A DNA stretch of 64,000 bases from Parabacteroides gordonii MS-1 = DSM 23371 (GTDB lineage: Bacteria; Bacteroidota; Bacteroidia; Bacteroidales; Tannerellaceae), in contig NZ_KQ033921.1 of the NCBI RefSeq assembly GCF_000969825.1, positions 124,001 to 188,000 on the forward strand, written 5' to 3'. The position numbers and the translations under genes were made by a program. Below are positions 9,794 to 18,738 of this stretch, one piece after another. Under the pieces are notes generated by a model, which was not told the DNA's origin, ran no database searches, and was given only the letters and a program-made list of their open reading frames with translations. Within the stretch, counting starts at the first letter, position 1. Every line of letters begins with the position of its first letter.

Positions 9794-10636
9794 CACACTT
9801 TTCTGTAAAGCCCGGTATTCACTGGCAGCCATCCCCGTATGTCTTTTAAAATAACGTCCCAGATAGGATTGATCAGGAAAATGGAGTATTTCGGCTATCT
9901 CCTGAATGGTATATTCGGTAGACTGAAGAAGTACTTTTATTTCCAGGATCACCCGCTTGTCGATAATCTCTTTCGGTGAAGCAAAAGAGCTGCAAGCATG
10001 GCAAACCATGCGGAGATAAGAAAGCGTTATGCAAAGTTTGTCGGCATAAAACAAGGCATCACGCTGTTCGCGGCAATGCGTATCGAGTAAAGACATAAAC
10101 TGATGATAACGCTCCTGCTTACGGGTAAATTTACCGACCGTTTGCTCAAAATAATTTAGACTTTTATCGTACAACCATAAAAGATAATTCTGTATAAAAT
10201 TACGGAGCATCAATGCATTGAACTGATTACTTTTATCTTCAAAGATCAGTTTTCCCATATTCATCCAGACAGCTATATTTTTTAATAGCGAAGACTCATC
10301 CGGATAAGTATAACAAGGCGTTTCACGCAGGTAACTGGAAAACGGCACTCCCAAACGAAGGCTCACCTCATCATACACTTCCTTAGGAAACGTCAATATT
10401 TTGACATGAAATGTTTCTGAAGCACTCAGCAGATAAAAGGTCGTACCCGGCAAAACGATCATTTCCGTATTCTTCACGATTTCACATTTCTGTACACCGA
10501 CCGAGACAACAGCCTCTCCTTCCGTGCACAATAAAATAAAACCACCTTCCATCCTGAACGGATAGTTAAGCAGCATATCCAGATTCGTCTCACTGTACCA
10601 GAACGACTCATTAAAGAACGAAAGATTCTTTTCCAT
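9788..10636 (-). CDS. AraC-family transcriptional regulator
   Basis: A 282-residue regulator with an N-terminal cupin-like sensing domain and a C-terminal double helix-turn-helix in the last ~90 residues (YTIQEIAEILHFPDQSYLGRYFKRHTGMAASEYR). It is divergent from a MATE transporter gene with a 158-bp gap between them. Control of that transporter is therefore a reasonable inference. The ligand cannot be predicted. The 3' end overlaps the end of tag by 6 bp in convergent orientation. Confidence 0.9.
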   Translation of the reverse strand: MEKNLSFFNESFWYSETNLDMLLNYPFRMEGGFILLCTEGEAVVSVGVQKCEIVKNTEMIVLPGTTFYLLSASETFHVKILTFPKEVYDEVSLRLGVPFSSYLRETPCYTYPDESSLLKNIAVWMNMGKLIFEDKSNQFNALMLRNFIQNYLLWLYDKSLNYFEQTVGKFTRKQERYHQFMSLLDTHCREQRDALFYADKLCITLSYLRMVCHACSSFASPKEIIDKRVILEIKVLLQSTEYTIQEIAEILHFPDQSYLGRYFKRHTGMAASEYRALQKSVL

Positions 10637-10653
10637 CAGTTTATTTTAATACA

Positions 10654-10661
10654 CAAAAATA
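10654..10661 (-). promoter_or_regulatory. -7 box for the AraC-family gene
   Basis: TATTTTTG on the minus strand matches TAnnTTTG, 18 bp before the regulator ATG at 10636. Confidence 0.4.
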
Positions 10662-10750
10662 GTTCTTTTCAGGAATAAAACCAACAAGAGAGTTGCGATA
10701 ATGAACAATACAGTCGTACTTATGAAAAGGATCAGGCATTTATATCGGCC

Positions 10751-10758
10751 TACCTTTG
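10751..10758 (+). promoter_or_regulatory. -7 box for the MATE transporter
   Basis: TACCTTTG matches the -7 consensus, 36 bp upstream of the transporter ATG at 10795. Confidence 0.5.
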
Positions 10759-10794
10759 CTGCGTTAAAAAATAAATCGTTTAAACATTTCAGCA

Positions 10795-12147
10795 ATGTCA
10801 AAATTAAAAATGGATTATGCGGGGGGAAGTATCGGGAAGTTGTTTATAAAACAATTAGTCCCCAACATCCTGGGAATGGTGTTCGGTGCCCTGTTTATAA
10901 TTGTAGACGGGATATTCGTAGGAAACGGGCTCGGAAGCGATGCCCTGGCTGCCATCAATATAGTTGTACCGATCTTTACCGTCATGACCGGTATCGGCCT
11001 GATGTTCGGTATGGGAGCAGCAATTATCGCAACGATCCACCTATCGAGAGGTAAACGCAGCAGTGCCAATGTGGTGATCACCGAGTCGTTCATTATTTCA
11101 TCGCTGCTGATGTTTCTGTGTTCCATTATTGGAGTATGTTTTCCGGATGAGATCGTGATCCTGCTGGGTGCACCTTCCGGTATCGTCAGCCAGGCAAGTG
11201 AATACCTGATCACATTCTCTTGTTTCTCGGTATTCCAGATGGCTTTGAGTTCGCTACCTTTCTTTGTCAGGATAAGCAGTCCGAATTACAGTTTACTCTG
11301 TTTAAGTGTTGCTACGGTTCTAAATATTATACTCGACTACCTGTTTATCTTTGTATTCAAATGGGGGTTGTTCGGTGCTGCTTTTGCAACCGGGCTGGGT
11401 CAGGCTGTAGGTACTATTATGCTTATAGGCTTCCTGATGAGAAGATCGTCTCCCATCAGGTTTGTCAGACCTCGTATCAACAGGAGAAATATACAGTTTG
11501 CTCTTGGCAATACAGCCTCGATCTGCCGGCTGGGATTTCCGGTGTTACTGAGTGAAATAACAATTTCTGTTATGGCGGTAACGGGCAATTATACGTTCAG
11601 CCGTTATATCGGAGTGGATGGAGTGGCTGCTTTTAGTGTGATAAATTATCTGTTTCCCGTTGTATTTATGGTGTTCAATGCAGTAATACAGTCAGCACAA
11701 CCAATTGTCAGTTACAATTACGGATTGAGACAACCCGCCCGGTACATAAAAGCCGTTCGATTGGCTTTATTTTCGGCGATAGGGATCAGTACGGTATTCG
11801 TTTTAGTATCTACCTTATTCAATCAAGTGATCGTATCGATGTTTATACCTGATCTTACCAACCCTGCCGGAATACTTGCAGCCGAAGGATTGCCTTATTT
11901 CTCGTTGGATTTCATTTTCTTCGGGATCAACGTTGTTGCCATCGGATATTATATGTCGATCGGGAATGTCAGACGGGCACTGATCTTCACCACGATACGC
12001 GGAATTTTACCGGTGATATGCTTTTTGATTCTGCCGGTATGGTTCGGTACGGTAGGTATCTGGCTTTCAGTCCCGGTAGCAGAAATACTTTCGGCTTCCG
12101 TAGTTGCTGTCGTTGTTTTCGCTAAGCGGAAACAACGACAGTGCTAA
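10795..12147 (+). CDS. MATE family efflux transporter
   Basis: A 450-residue inner-membrane protein with about 12 hydrophobic segments in two similar halves, typical of cation-coupled multidrug and toxin exporters. The N-terminal segment GKLFIKQLVPNILGMVFGALFIIVDGIFVGNGLG and the internal repeat near FPVLLSEITISVMAVTGNY are characteristic. It is transcribed divergently from the AraC-family gene at 9788-10636. The exported compound cannot be predicted from sequence. Confidence 0.92.
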   Translation: MSKLKMDYAGGSIGKLFIKQLVPNILGMVFGALFIIVDGIFVGNGLGSDALAAINIVVPIFTVMTGIGLMFGMGAAIIATIHLSRGKRSSANVVITESFIISSLLMFLCSIIGVCFPDEIVILLGAPSGIVSQASEYLITFSCFSVFQMALSSLPFFVRISSPNYSLLCLSVATVLNIILDYLFIFVFKWGLFGAAFATGLGQAVGTIMLIGFLMRRSSPIRFVRPRINRRNIQFALGNTASICRLGFPVLLSEITISVMAVTGNYTFSRYIGVDGVAAFSVINYLFPVVFMVFNAVIQSAQPIVSYNYGLRQPARYIKAVRLALFSAIGISTVFVLVSTLFNQVIVSMFIPDLTNPAGILAAEGLPYFSLDFIFFGINVVAIGYYMSIGNVRRALIFTTIRGILPVICFLILPVWFGTVGIWLSVPVAEILSASVVAVVVFAKRKQRQC

Positions 12148-12393
12148 CTCGGCATAATACCTTCAATCATCACAGAGATCCTCAAACGACTTAAATTTCC
12201 CTATCAACAACATAACCGATTCGGGTTTGCATCGACCGAATAATAATTCTAATTGATGGAATTTTTCTTCCATTGCGCAATACTTCCGAGGGGAATGATT
12301 TGTCCCTCTTCCGCTCCACGCAAAGCCGGATTCGCCTGTCGACAAAAAAAGATCCGTGACAAAAGATATTCCGGCTTTCTTTCCTGTCAGTAT

Positions 12394-12672
12394 CTATTTT
12401 TTATTTAATGCTTCAAGTAACATCTTACCCGGTTTGAACTTCACGCTGTTGCGTGCAGGAATAACGGTCGGCACACCGTTTTTCGGATTACGCCCGGGTC
12501 GTTCTGCCTGTTGCCAAAGAGTAAATGTCCCGAAGCCCAACAGCATAATAGTTCTTTCTGTCAGAATCTCCTCTTCTAGAATTCCTTGGAAAGAATGAAT
12601 AAAATCTCGCGCCTGCACCTCCGTAACCGACATGCGAAGGGCTATCTTTTTTACTAAATCTGTTCTGTTCAT
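12394..12672 (-). CDS. HU family DNA-binding protein
   Basis: A 92-residue histone-like protein. It begins MNRTDLVKKIALRMSVTEVQARDF and carries the beta-arm signature GFGTFTLWQQAERPGRNPKNG followed by PARNSVKFKPGK. It should bind and bend DNA as a dimer. It lies 29 bp downstream of the fimbrial anchor gene on the same strand, so it may be the last gene of that operon. Such a protein could assist the nearby recombinase, but that is only a guess from position. No convincing gene lies between it and the MATE gene. Confidence 0.93.
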   Translation of the reverse strand: MNRTDLVKKIALRMSVTEVQARDFIHSFQGILEEEILTERTIMLLGFGTFTLWQQAERPGRNPKNGVPTVIPARNSVKFKPGKMLLEALNKK

Positions 12673-12701
12673 ATGTATAATTTATTAGAATTATTACTTT
12701 T

Positions 12702-13577
12702 TCAAAACTCTTTCCATATCTCCTTACTGCCCCAATCGGTCACTTTCACACCCACACTGACACTTCCCTTGAAATTGACAAACACGTTAAGCAGCCGCCC
12801 CTCGACAGCCCGGAGAGGTTTACCCTGGCTATCGGACACAATAGTGGTCTTTAGTACGTTCCGGTGATAAATATCAATTTTAATATCATTATCCGTAGAG
12901 AATATATTAAAAACGGAAGAGACAAAATCTCCCGTATTATCGAACGCGGCATCAGGACTGTAGCTTACATCCGCACCATTAAGCTTACCGTAAAAATCCA
13001 GTCTGTCACTGCTTTTCCGCAGTACGTAATGAAACTCTCCATCCGTATCTCCAACATATTCCTTGAGATAACGTGCCGTAACAACAACACCCGATGTTTT
13101 ACGTTTAAGGGACAGCACCTTTGTGGAAGTTTCGTTTGCCAGCATATCTATGGAACCGTAAAACAGGTCATCGGGTGAACCGGCGAGGGGCAGTGTTGTT
13201 TTAGTTTGGATAAGAGATACAAATGCCGTCTCCAAATGGTCACCTTTATGGAGCGTGGGCATCAACTGGTTTCCTTGTCTGCCGTTTCCCCATACCACCA
13301 CCGTCAAAGCCTCGTGGTCGGGATAATCGAATGTTATAGATTCCAGGAGAGTACCCTCGTAGGAGTCCAGAAATTTTTTATCTTTATCGAAGATATAAAA
13401 CGTAACATCTTTTACGACCTCGGCATCGATCTCATTTCCGTCCTCATCAAAGGCCGTAACCTTCAATGAAAACTGGGGTGTACCGGCATCTTCTCTGGCA
13501 CATCCGGCAAATACAAATGCCGCAACTAACACGGAAAGTAGTAGCCCAAAAGAGTTACGATATTTGTTGTGTTGCAT
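12702..13577 (-). CDS. FimB/Mfa2-type fimbrial anchor lipoprotein
   Basis: A 291-residue lipoprotein whose signal peptide ends in a lipobox, VFAGC (Cys about 26). The mature part has the FimB/Mfa2 pattern: a first domain with VKDVTFYIFDKDKKFLDSYEG and LTVVVWGNG, and a second starting at LPLAGSPDDLFYGSIDM. In type V pili this subunit anchors the fibre in the outer membrane and limits its length. It follows the major fimbrillin gene after a 93-bp gap that contains a perfect 12-bp hairpin. The family call is good; the binding target of the fimbria is unknown. Confidence 0.88.
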   Translation of the reverse strand: MQHNKYRNSFGLLLSVLVAAFVFAGCAREDAGTPQFSLKVTAFDEDGNEIDAEVVKDVTFYIFDKDKKFLDSYEGTLLESITFDYPDHEALTVVVWGNGRQGNQLMPTLHKGDHLETAFVSLIQTKTTLPLAGSPDDLFYGSIDMLANETSTKVLSLKRKTSGVVVTARYLKEYVGDTDGEFHYVLRKSSDRLDFYGKLNGADVSYSPDAAFDNTGDFVSSVFNIFSTDNDIKIDIYHRNVLKTTIVSDSQGKPLRAVEGRLLNVFVNFKGSVSVGVKVTDWGSKEIWKEF

Positions 13578-13623
13578 AACAGTTAATTTTAATATTGAAG
13601 AATAGTAACCTATAGTATATTAT

Positions 13624-13654
13624 CTTGCAACGGCATTGCATCTGCCGTTGCAAG
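13624..13654 (-). terminator. intercistronic hairpin between fimbrillin and anchor genes
   Basis: A perfect 12-bp stem, CTTGCAACGGCA pairing with TGCCGTTGCAAG, encloses a 7-nt loop. On the minus-strand transcript it is followed by A/T sequence but no clean U-run. It may be a partial terminator or a 3' stabiliser that lowers anchor expression relative to the shaft subunit. Confidence 0.6.
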
Positions 13655-13670
13655 AAGGTAAATAGGTTGA

Positions 13671-14798
13671 TTAGTTAAATTCTTTATTTATAATTTTTGC
13701 CTCCCATGTGGCTGCATTCACTGTAATTGTGATTTCTGCGGATTTCGGTAAATCTTCAGGGGTGGTTGTTCCACCACTACCTCCACCATTATTAACATTA
13801 CCTGTAAGGGTTAATGTCACGGTATATTTTTTACCGGGCTCAATTGTCATGCCCGCATCCGAAGCATTAAAATGTACAGGATAGTAAATCAGATCCTCCG
13901 TTCCATCGGCATTAGTACGGGTCGATGCGATAGTCAGGATGGTCGGACGTATCAAGCCGCCTCCGAAATCATGATCGCCATTGTAACCGAATGTGTAAAA
14001 ATGGTATTCTACCTCCCCAGAGGTTGCAAACGGTTGCTCCACCGTATCATTCAATACATCTGCCTGAGCTACGCCGGTAGTAGTAGCCGTTGCTATTCCG
14101 GAAAAGAAGTTGCTTTGAGTCACTTTTTCCGCACTTTCCGCGAAGAATTTACCGTCCGCTCCGGCAAACAATAGAGCCACACTGTTATCGGCAATTGAAA
14201 CTGAGCCTACCCCCGGAGTATTATTCCTACGTTTGTCCATAACCACCACGTCGATTCGTGCCGCTACAAACGCCAGGTTTACAGAAACCGAAGCCGTCGA
14301 TGGATCTCCTGAGCTTAATCCCGGAGTGAACGGGCCAACCAAACTCACACCACTCATCCACAGGTGGTCCGAAGTCTGAGTCGACGCACCTGTTTCATCG
14401 ATAAGCTTGCCCGTGCGGGTTTTAAGGTCATTTTCATCGGTTATGCCCGCAAAAGGCCCTCCATCGATTACTCCCGTATTAGCAACGACATAGATTTTGC
14501 TTGCGGTTGTATTTGCATCATTCACGACGCCGTCAGCAGCACTGTTCATATACTTAGGTGTACCTACGAGTTTACCACCAGCATCGAACAGAAATATAAT
14601 GTAATCGTTTACTGCGACATCTGTCGCATCTCCAGGATCACCTGTCGCTTTGCTCATCGACTCTGCCGAGCCCTTGATTTTAACAGTTATGCTAGCTTTA
14701 CTCCCTGCCGAAGTCATATTTTCCGTTGTATCTTCTTTTGAACAAGAGAAGATAGTCAGGATAGCGAAAGCCACTGCTAGAAATTTAATTTTAGTCAT
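13671..14798 (-). CDS. major fimbrial subunit (FimA/Mfa1-like fimbrillin)
   Basis: A 375-residue secreted lipoprotein (lipobox IFSC, Cys about 19) rich in Ala, Thr, Gly and Asp. A recurrent fimbrillin feature, IIFLFDAGGKLVG, comes before a stretch starting KIYVVANTG. The protein ends in a Gly/Thr-rich linker and the beta strand AEITITVNAATWEAKIINKEF, which fits the donor strand used for polymerisation of type V pili. In that system the lipidated N-terminal part is cut off by a trypsin-like protease on the surface. It sits between the putative tip protein gene and the anchor gene. Shaft subunit is the best call. Confidence 0.82.
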   Translation of the reverse strand: MTKIKFLAVAFAILTIFSCSKEDTTENMTSAGSKASITVKIKGSAESMSKATGDPGDATDVAVNDYIIFLFDAGGKLVGTPKYMNSAADGVVNDANTTASKIYVVANTGVIDGGPFAGITDENDLKTRTGKLIDETGASTQTSDHLWMSGVSLVGPFTPGLSSGDPSTASVSVNLAFVAARIDVVVMDKRRNNTPGVGSVSIADNSVALLFAGADGKFFAESAEKVTQSNFFSGIATATTTGVAQADVLNDTVEQPFATSGEVEYHFYTFGYNGDHDFGGGLIRPTILTIASTRTNADGTEDLIYYPVHFNASDAGMTIEPGKKYTVTLTLTGNVNNGGGSGGTTTPEDLPKSAEITITVNAATWEAKIINKEFN

Positions 14799-14878
14799 TG
14801 TTTTTCTTATTTAAAATGTTTATAAATTATTTACAAGATCTAATGATATAATATTGCTTATCAACAGTTTAATTTTAT

Positions 14879-17281
14879 TTAATAGGCCCATACTTTATGC
14901 TCCCTTATACACCGTACCCTTAACAAATCCGTCTTAGTCCCGTGAACAGGGCCACCCGCCGAACTGCCACCCTCTTTAAGCAGCACTCTATATATCAATT
15001 GTTCAGGTCGCGTCTGCTCTTCTGAACTGGTCGAGTATACCTGGTTGTTATCCGGATACCTTACATTTTGATTCTTCAAATCATTGTGCGTAGGCATAAA
15101 CCAGTTGGCCTCACTCTCATCGATTATACCGTCACCATTCATGTCGCGGTTCTTTTCATGACAATAGCGTGATGCCGAACTTTTATAGATAGGGTGATAA
15201 ATATTTTCAGCTGGATCAGGATAAAAATATGGAGCAACAGTCGGTTTAGTGTAATTGGGTATCGGACCGGTACCTCCTGTTTTACCATTACCATACATCT
15301 CCCGATAAGTTTTCCCGAAGTTTCTCGGCAAACGAGAGTTTATGCCTTCCCAGTTTACCTCAACATCGGTATAAACTGTATGTGCTGTCATTAATTGGCC
15401 ATGCTCAGTCTTGTGGCCACTAGGTCCATCATATACAACAGTTCCTGAATATCCCCATTGCATCGTGGTCGTTCTCTGCAGCGATGGATCAATACCCGGA
15501 TTCAGTGCCAGTGCAGCTTCCTCGATCCTTTCGAATACAAATGTTCTCTTGCCTACTATTCTTAAAGCAGTTTCGTTAAAAATAACCGGGTAGGTATTTA
15601 TCATAGCTGCTGTTTGATCCCCCTTCGGAAACAAGTCTAGATATCCCGTCTGAGTAACAATATAGTCTTTCACTTCAGGCCTTGATCCATTACCGCCTTT
15701 ATAGAACGAGAAACGGATAGTGGCGCTGCGGGTACCGTCAGGGTCGTCACCGTTCTTAAAGAAATCATCGGCATAAACATATAGTGTATTGTTCGTAACC
15801 GTCACACCAGAAAAAGGAATATCCGTAATCTTATAACACATGCGGTAGGTTGCATCGGCATATGTCATCGCATCGTCGTCCTCTTGTCCCTCGGGAATGG
15901 TATTCCAGCCACCCTTATCAGCCAAAGCCGCCCTCACACTTTTGTGCGGGATATATTTGGCACGGACAAAGCTGCCGGGCTCACCCGTCTGTTGCTGCCA
16001 CTCATCATGCGGAGCTTCCTGCTTCACCTGGTGAAACATCAGATTCAGGGGTGATATTTTAAGCCATGTGGCTTCAAAACCGTCCTCGTCATAAGTTCTG
16101 CCATCCGCATCCACGATCTCCATTGTAGCCACTCCTTCGGAAGCATGGATACGCATTGGGCGGAAGTCCGGATGACAGTCCATATCCAGGTTATCCCCGT
16201 GATCTACCCTGAAATCGCCAACGTAATATTCTACATTCGAATCCACATCAATGTCGTTGAGTCCATTTACCGTTACGTTAAAGGTGTAGTGATTGCCACG
16301 AACGATATCATAGTTGCTGTGATTGTCTTCCCCCAGATAGATATAGGCGGAAACCTGCTTGGTTTCGGATCCAAACTTGTGCATCGCGCTGATCAGGATG
16401 GCTGTAGCGCGCTTGGGTTTAAACCAGGCTTTCCCCTTATCATCTTCATCATCAAATGCCATTTCCGGATATTGAGCCTCTTCCACAGGCAAAGCTCTAT
16501 CGACACGTCCCCCACGCCGGTTTTCGAACAAATAGAGTTCCTGAGTGACAGATTTGTTTTCCATATCAATTTCGTCAAACGGGTTATCCCCTCCTGTAGT
16601 AAGCCAATACTTAGCGTCGTTGTTGATCTCCGGATCAGGGTTTACGTCCCCGGTTGCTGGAAAAAGATAACTGCTTGTAGGAGCATCTACCACATCCCAA
16701 CCCAGCACAGTTACCTCCTGGTCTTCAGGGGTGTTGACTCTGACCTTCAGCGTGACCTTGGCTGCGAGGAATTTGAGTTCAATCGCGTCCGGTAACACGT
16801 TTTCCCCATCCTGAATATTCACATCCTCCGCATAGCCTGTCATCATTAACGGATTATCATCAAGCCCGAAACCAAGTTCAAGAGCAGCTACCGTAGCATC
16901 TTCGAGTTCCGGGTAGGTGTAGATGGCCTCCAGCCGGCTGTCAAGTCCATCCGCCACATTGGCAACGACACAGATTTTGCAGTTGCTACCCGAAAAAGTT
17001 TCTACATCCAGTGAAGTGCCCAGATCACCGGTGTATTTCCGGTTGGTCAAGATATCTCCTTGGTTGTTAAATATCATCACCCGCAGGCTCTCAATCTTTT
17101 TTTCCTTGTCAGGTGACATCGCCCGGGTCTTCCCGCTGCCCATCGTTGCCATATCCATTTTCAGACTTACCAGAGCCGGCTTGCCCTCCTTCACATTGCT
17201 GCCATTATTCCTTAATTCTTCATCAGAACATGATGTCGACAGCAATACTCCAAATAACAGTGTAATTATTATCTTTTTCAT
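14879..17281 (-). CDS. large fimbrial accessory/tip lipoprotein (DUF4906-like)
   Basis: An 800-residue lipoprotein (signal MKKIIITLLFGVLLSTSC). The N-terminal ~300 residues resemble fimbrillin folds (IESLRVMIFNNQGDILTNRKY, KICVVANVADGL, GNHYTFNVTVNG). A long C-terminal region follows, with the calcium-binding-like sequence DMNGDGIIDESEANWFMP near residue 730. I assign it by resemblance to DUF4906-containing accessory or tip proteins of Bacteroidales fimbrial operons. It is the first gene of the operon that continues with the shaft and anchor. A role in adhesion at the tip is inferred from size and position, not shown. Confidence 0.7.
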   Translation of the reverse strand: MKKIIITLLFGVLLSTSCSDEELRNNGSNVKEGKPALVSLKMDMATMGSGKTRAMSPDKEKKIESLRVMIFNNQGDILTNRKYTGDLGTSLDVETFSGSNCKICVVANVADGLDSRLEAIYTYPELEDATVAALELGFGLDDNPLMMTGYAEDVNIQDGENVLPDAIELKFLAAKVTLKVRVNTPEDQEVTVLGWDVVDAPTSSYLFPATGDVNPDPEINNDAKYWLTTGGDNPFDEIDMENKSVTQELYLFENRRGGRVDRALPVEEAQYPEMAFDDEDDKGKAWFKPKRATAILISAMHKFGSETKQVSAYIYLGEDNHSNYDIVRGNHYTFNVTVNGLNDIDVDSNVEYYVGDFRVDHGDNLDMDCHPDFRPMRIHASEGVATMEIVDADGRTYDEDGFEATWLKISPLNLMFHQVKQEAPHDEWQQQTGEPGSFVRAKYIPHKSVRAALADKGGWNTIPEGQEDDDAMTYADATYRMCYKITDIPFSGVTVTNNTLYVYADDFFKNGDDPDGTRSATIRFSFYKGGNGSRPEVKDYIVTQTGYLDLFPKGDQTAAMINTYPVIFNETALRIVGKRTFVFERIEEAALALNPGIDPSLQRTTTMQWGYSGTVVYDGPSGHKTEHGQLMTAHTVYTDVEVNWEGINSRLPRNFGKTYREMYGNGKTGGTGPIPNYTKPTVAPYFYPDPAENIYHPIYKSSASRYCHEKNRDMNGDGIIDESEANWFMPTHNDLKNQNVRYPDNNQVYSTSSEEQTRPEQLIYRVLLKEGGSSAGGPVHGTKTDLLRVRCIREHKVWAY

Positions 17282-17299
17282 CTTTCATTTTATTTGCTG

Positions 17300-17307
17300 C
17301 AAAGTAA
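17300..17307 (-). promoter_or_regulatory. possible -7 box of the fimbrial operon
   Basis: TTACTTTG on the minus strand differs at one position from TAnnTTTG and lies 19 bp before the first fimbrial gene. No good -33 element is seen. A weak core promoter would fit dependence on the upstream AraC-family activator. Confidence 0.3.
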
Positions 17308-17364
17308 GAGTTGTTTTTCAAGGGAGATATTACAAAAGTTTCCAATTCACATAAACAATCTGTC

Positions 17365-18294
17365 TTAAATCGTATATTTCCCTTGTTTTTCATCCATTAT
17401 CATATCTTTTCCAATACTTATTTCACCTGCAACAGCTTTTTCGATCAGCACAGTCGGGGTACATTTAAAATTGTGTTTGCAATAGGCCTGCAAATGTGAG
17501 AGGTTGTCAAAATCAAACTCGATCATCAACTGTTTGACTGTAATCCCGGGTTCAGCTGCTTTATTAATCATCCTGGTTAACTTTTTAATTGTCAGCCATT
17601 GTTTGGTGGTTATGCCAAACACTTCTCTGAATTTGGCATAAAAAGCCGATTTACTCATACAGGATAGCTCCATCAACTCTTTTGCCGATTTCACATTGCC
17701 ATAATTCTCCAGCACAAAGCGCTTAAACTCGAATGACTGGGAAAGTATCGGATAAAACAGCCCGGCTAGTTCCTCTTTACTATAAAAATAGCGCAGACAA
17801 AGAAAAAGCTCATTGTGTTTCGCTTCGTGCAGATGCCCGCAATTCGCTTTATATTTTAGATAACAAACCGTCAATTCGCAAAAGACATCAAACGGGTATC
17901 TTATCGGTAAAGGCTCAAAATTGTAATCCATGCTATCAGCCAACTCGGTCAAAAGTTGAAAATTAAGTTTCTCACAACTGGTAGTCGGTGCTTCAAAGGC
18001 AAGAGTCAATATCTGAACATCTTCTAGACATTCCCCACTTACCAGTGATGCCTGAGCAATTAAAAAAAATTCTCCCCCACTGATTATCCTGTTTTCCGAA
18101 AGATTATAATTTAATCGAATTTTCCCTTCCAGTATAATAACAAGGTAATTTTTCATAGTCTCCCGTTCCAGTTTCCGGGTTGATCCTTTTTTAAATTCCT
18201 GAAAAAAAAATCCCGTATCGATCTCTTTGAGATATTTCCCACAGGTCAGATGCTCATTTACATAAAGCAAATTAGCTTTCATCGTTTGTTTCAT
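17365..18294 (-). CDS. AraC-family regulator, probably of the fimbrial operon
   Basis: A 309-residue protein with an N-terminal sensor-like domain and a C-terminal AraC-type region of two helix-turn-helices (SAKELMELSCMSKSAFYAKFREVFGITTKQWL, then VKQLMIEFDFDNLSHLQAYCKHNFKCTP). It lies 83 bp upstream of the fimbrial operon on the same strand, so it is the likely activator. Its start (18294, or 18282 for MKANLL) is only 18 bp from the left inverted repeat of a 427-bp segment. Transcription of this gene would then depend on the orientation of that segment. It is more AT-rich than the core genes around it. Confidence 0.88.
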   Translation of the reverse strand: MKQTMKANLLYVNEHLTCGKYLKEIDTGFFFQEFKKGSTRKLERETMKNYLVIILEGKIRLNYNLSENRIISGGEFFLIAQASLVSGECLEDVQILTLAFEAPTTSCEKLNFQLLTELADSMDYNFEPLPIRYPFDVFCELTVCYLKYKANCGHLHEAKHNELFLCLRYFYSKEELAGLFYPILSQSFEFKRFVLENYGNVKSAKELMELSCMSKSAFYAKFREVFGITTKQWLTIKKLTRMINKAAEPGITVKQLMIEFDFDNLSHLQAYCKHNFKCTPTVLIEKAVAGEISIGKDMIMDEKQGKYTI

Positions 18295-18311
18295 ATGCTT
18301 AGTCGTATAAA

Positions 18312-18333
18312 ACCCTTATTTTGTAAATAAGGG
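18312..18333 (+). repeat. left inverted repeat of the switch
   Basis: This 22-bp repeat is identical to the reverse complement of 18717-18738. It is itself an imperfect palindrome: 9-bp arms CCCTTATTT and AAATAAGGG around the asymmetric centre TGT. That resembles a core site for a tyrosine recombinase. Confidence 0.85.
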
Positions 18334-18636
18334 AAACGGGCACTTTTTTAAAGATATACCGACTAATTAAAAGGAGATTTTGTTTATAAAGGCTGCTTTT
18401 TTTTTATGAAAAACAATGGAATATCAGCTATCAAACAGAATATAGTTGAAAAACGAGGTGTTATCAATAGTTAAAAACAAGGTTAGTCCTACCTGACTAT
18501 ATGCGTATTTTCGGATTATCACGAAAAACAGTTATTGCCTGGAAAAATTTATAAATAAATATGTAATTCAAGATATTTCTTTCTGCAATAGATAAATATA
18601 TCAGTAGAAACCACTTCTTTTTCTCACTTAATTCTT

Positions 18637-18644
18637 TACATTTG
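18637..18644 (+). promoter_or_regulatory. -7 box inside the invertible segment, pointing right
   Basis: TACATTTG matches TAnnTTTG. In the orientation shown it reads away from the AraC-family gene, towards the antisense of the recombinase gene. After inversion it would read into the regulator gene. A clear -33 element is not seen. Confidence 0.4.
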
Positions 18645-18716
18645 CAATAAAATATCTTTTACATCATGATTTGTAAGGTGTAATCATTTAATTAATAACT
18701 TATTACATGAAACTTA

Positions 18717-18738
18717 CCCTTATTTACAAAATAAGGGT
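18717..18738 (-). repeat. right inverted repeat of the switch
   Basis: The reverse complement matches 18312-18333 at all 22 positions. The repeat reaches the first base of the TGA stop codon of the recombinase (18738-18740), so an inversion would leave that reading frame intact. Confidence 0.85.

Larger units (their letters stand above)
18312..18738. other. invertible DNA segment (predicted phase-variation switch)
   Basis: A 427-bp non-coding AT-rich segment is bounded by perfect 22-bp inverted repeats at 18312-18333 and 18717-18738. The left repeat lies 18 bp upstream of the AraC-family start. The right one ends on the first base of the stop codon of a tyrosine recombinase gene. A promoter-like box (TACATTTG at 18637) sits inside and points right. 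This is the layout of a recombinase-driven invertible promoter. Inversion itself is inferred; only one orientation is visible. Confidence 0.8.

Noticed and set aside
12163-12345. 60-residue open frame on the minus strand between the MATE and HU genes
   Set aside because: No recognised motif, no promoter-like box, and the sequence (Gly/Ser-rich start, then EEKFHQLELL) matches nothing I know. It could be a real small gene but is unsupported.
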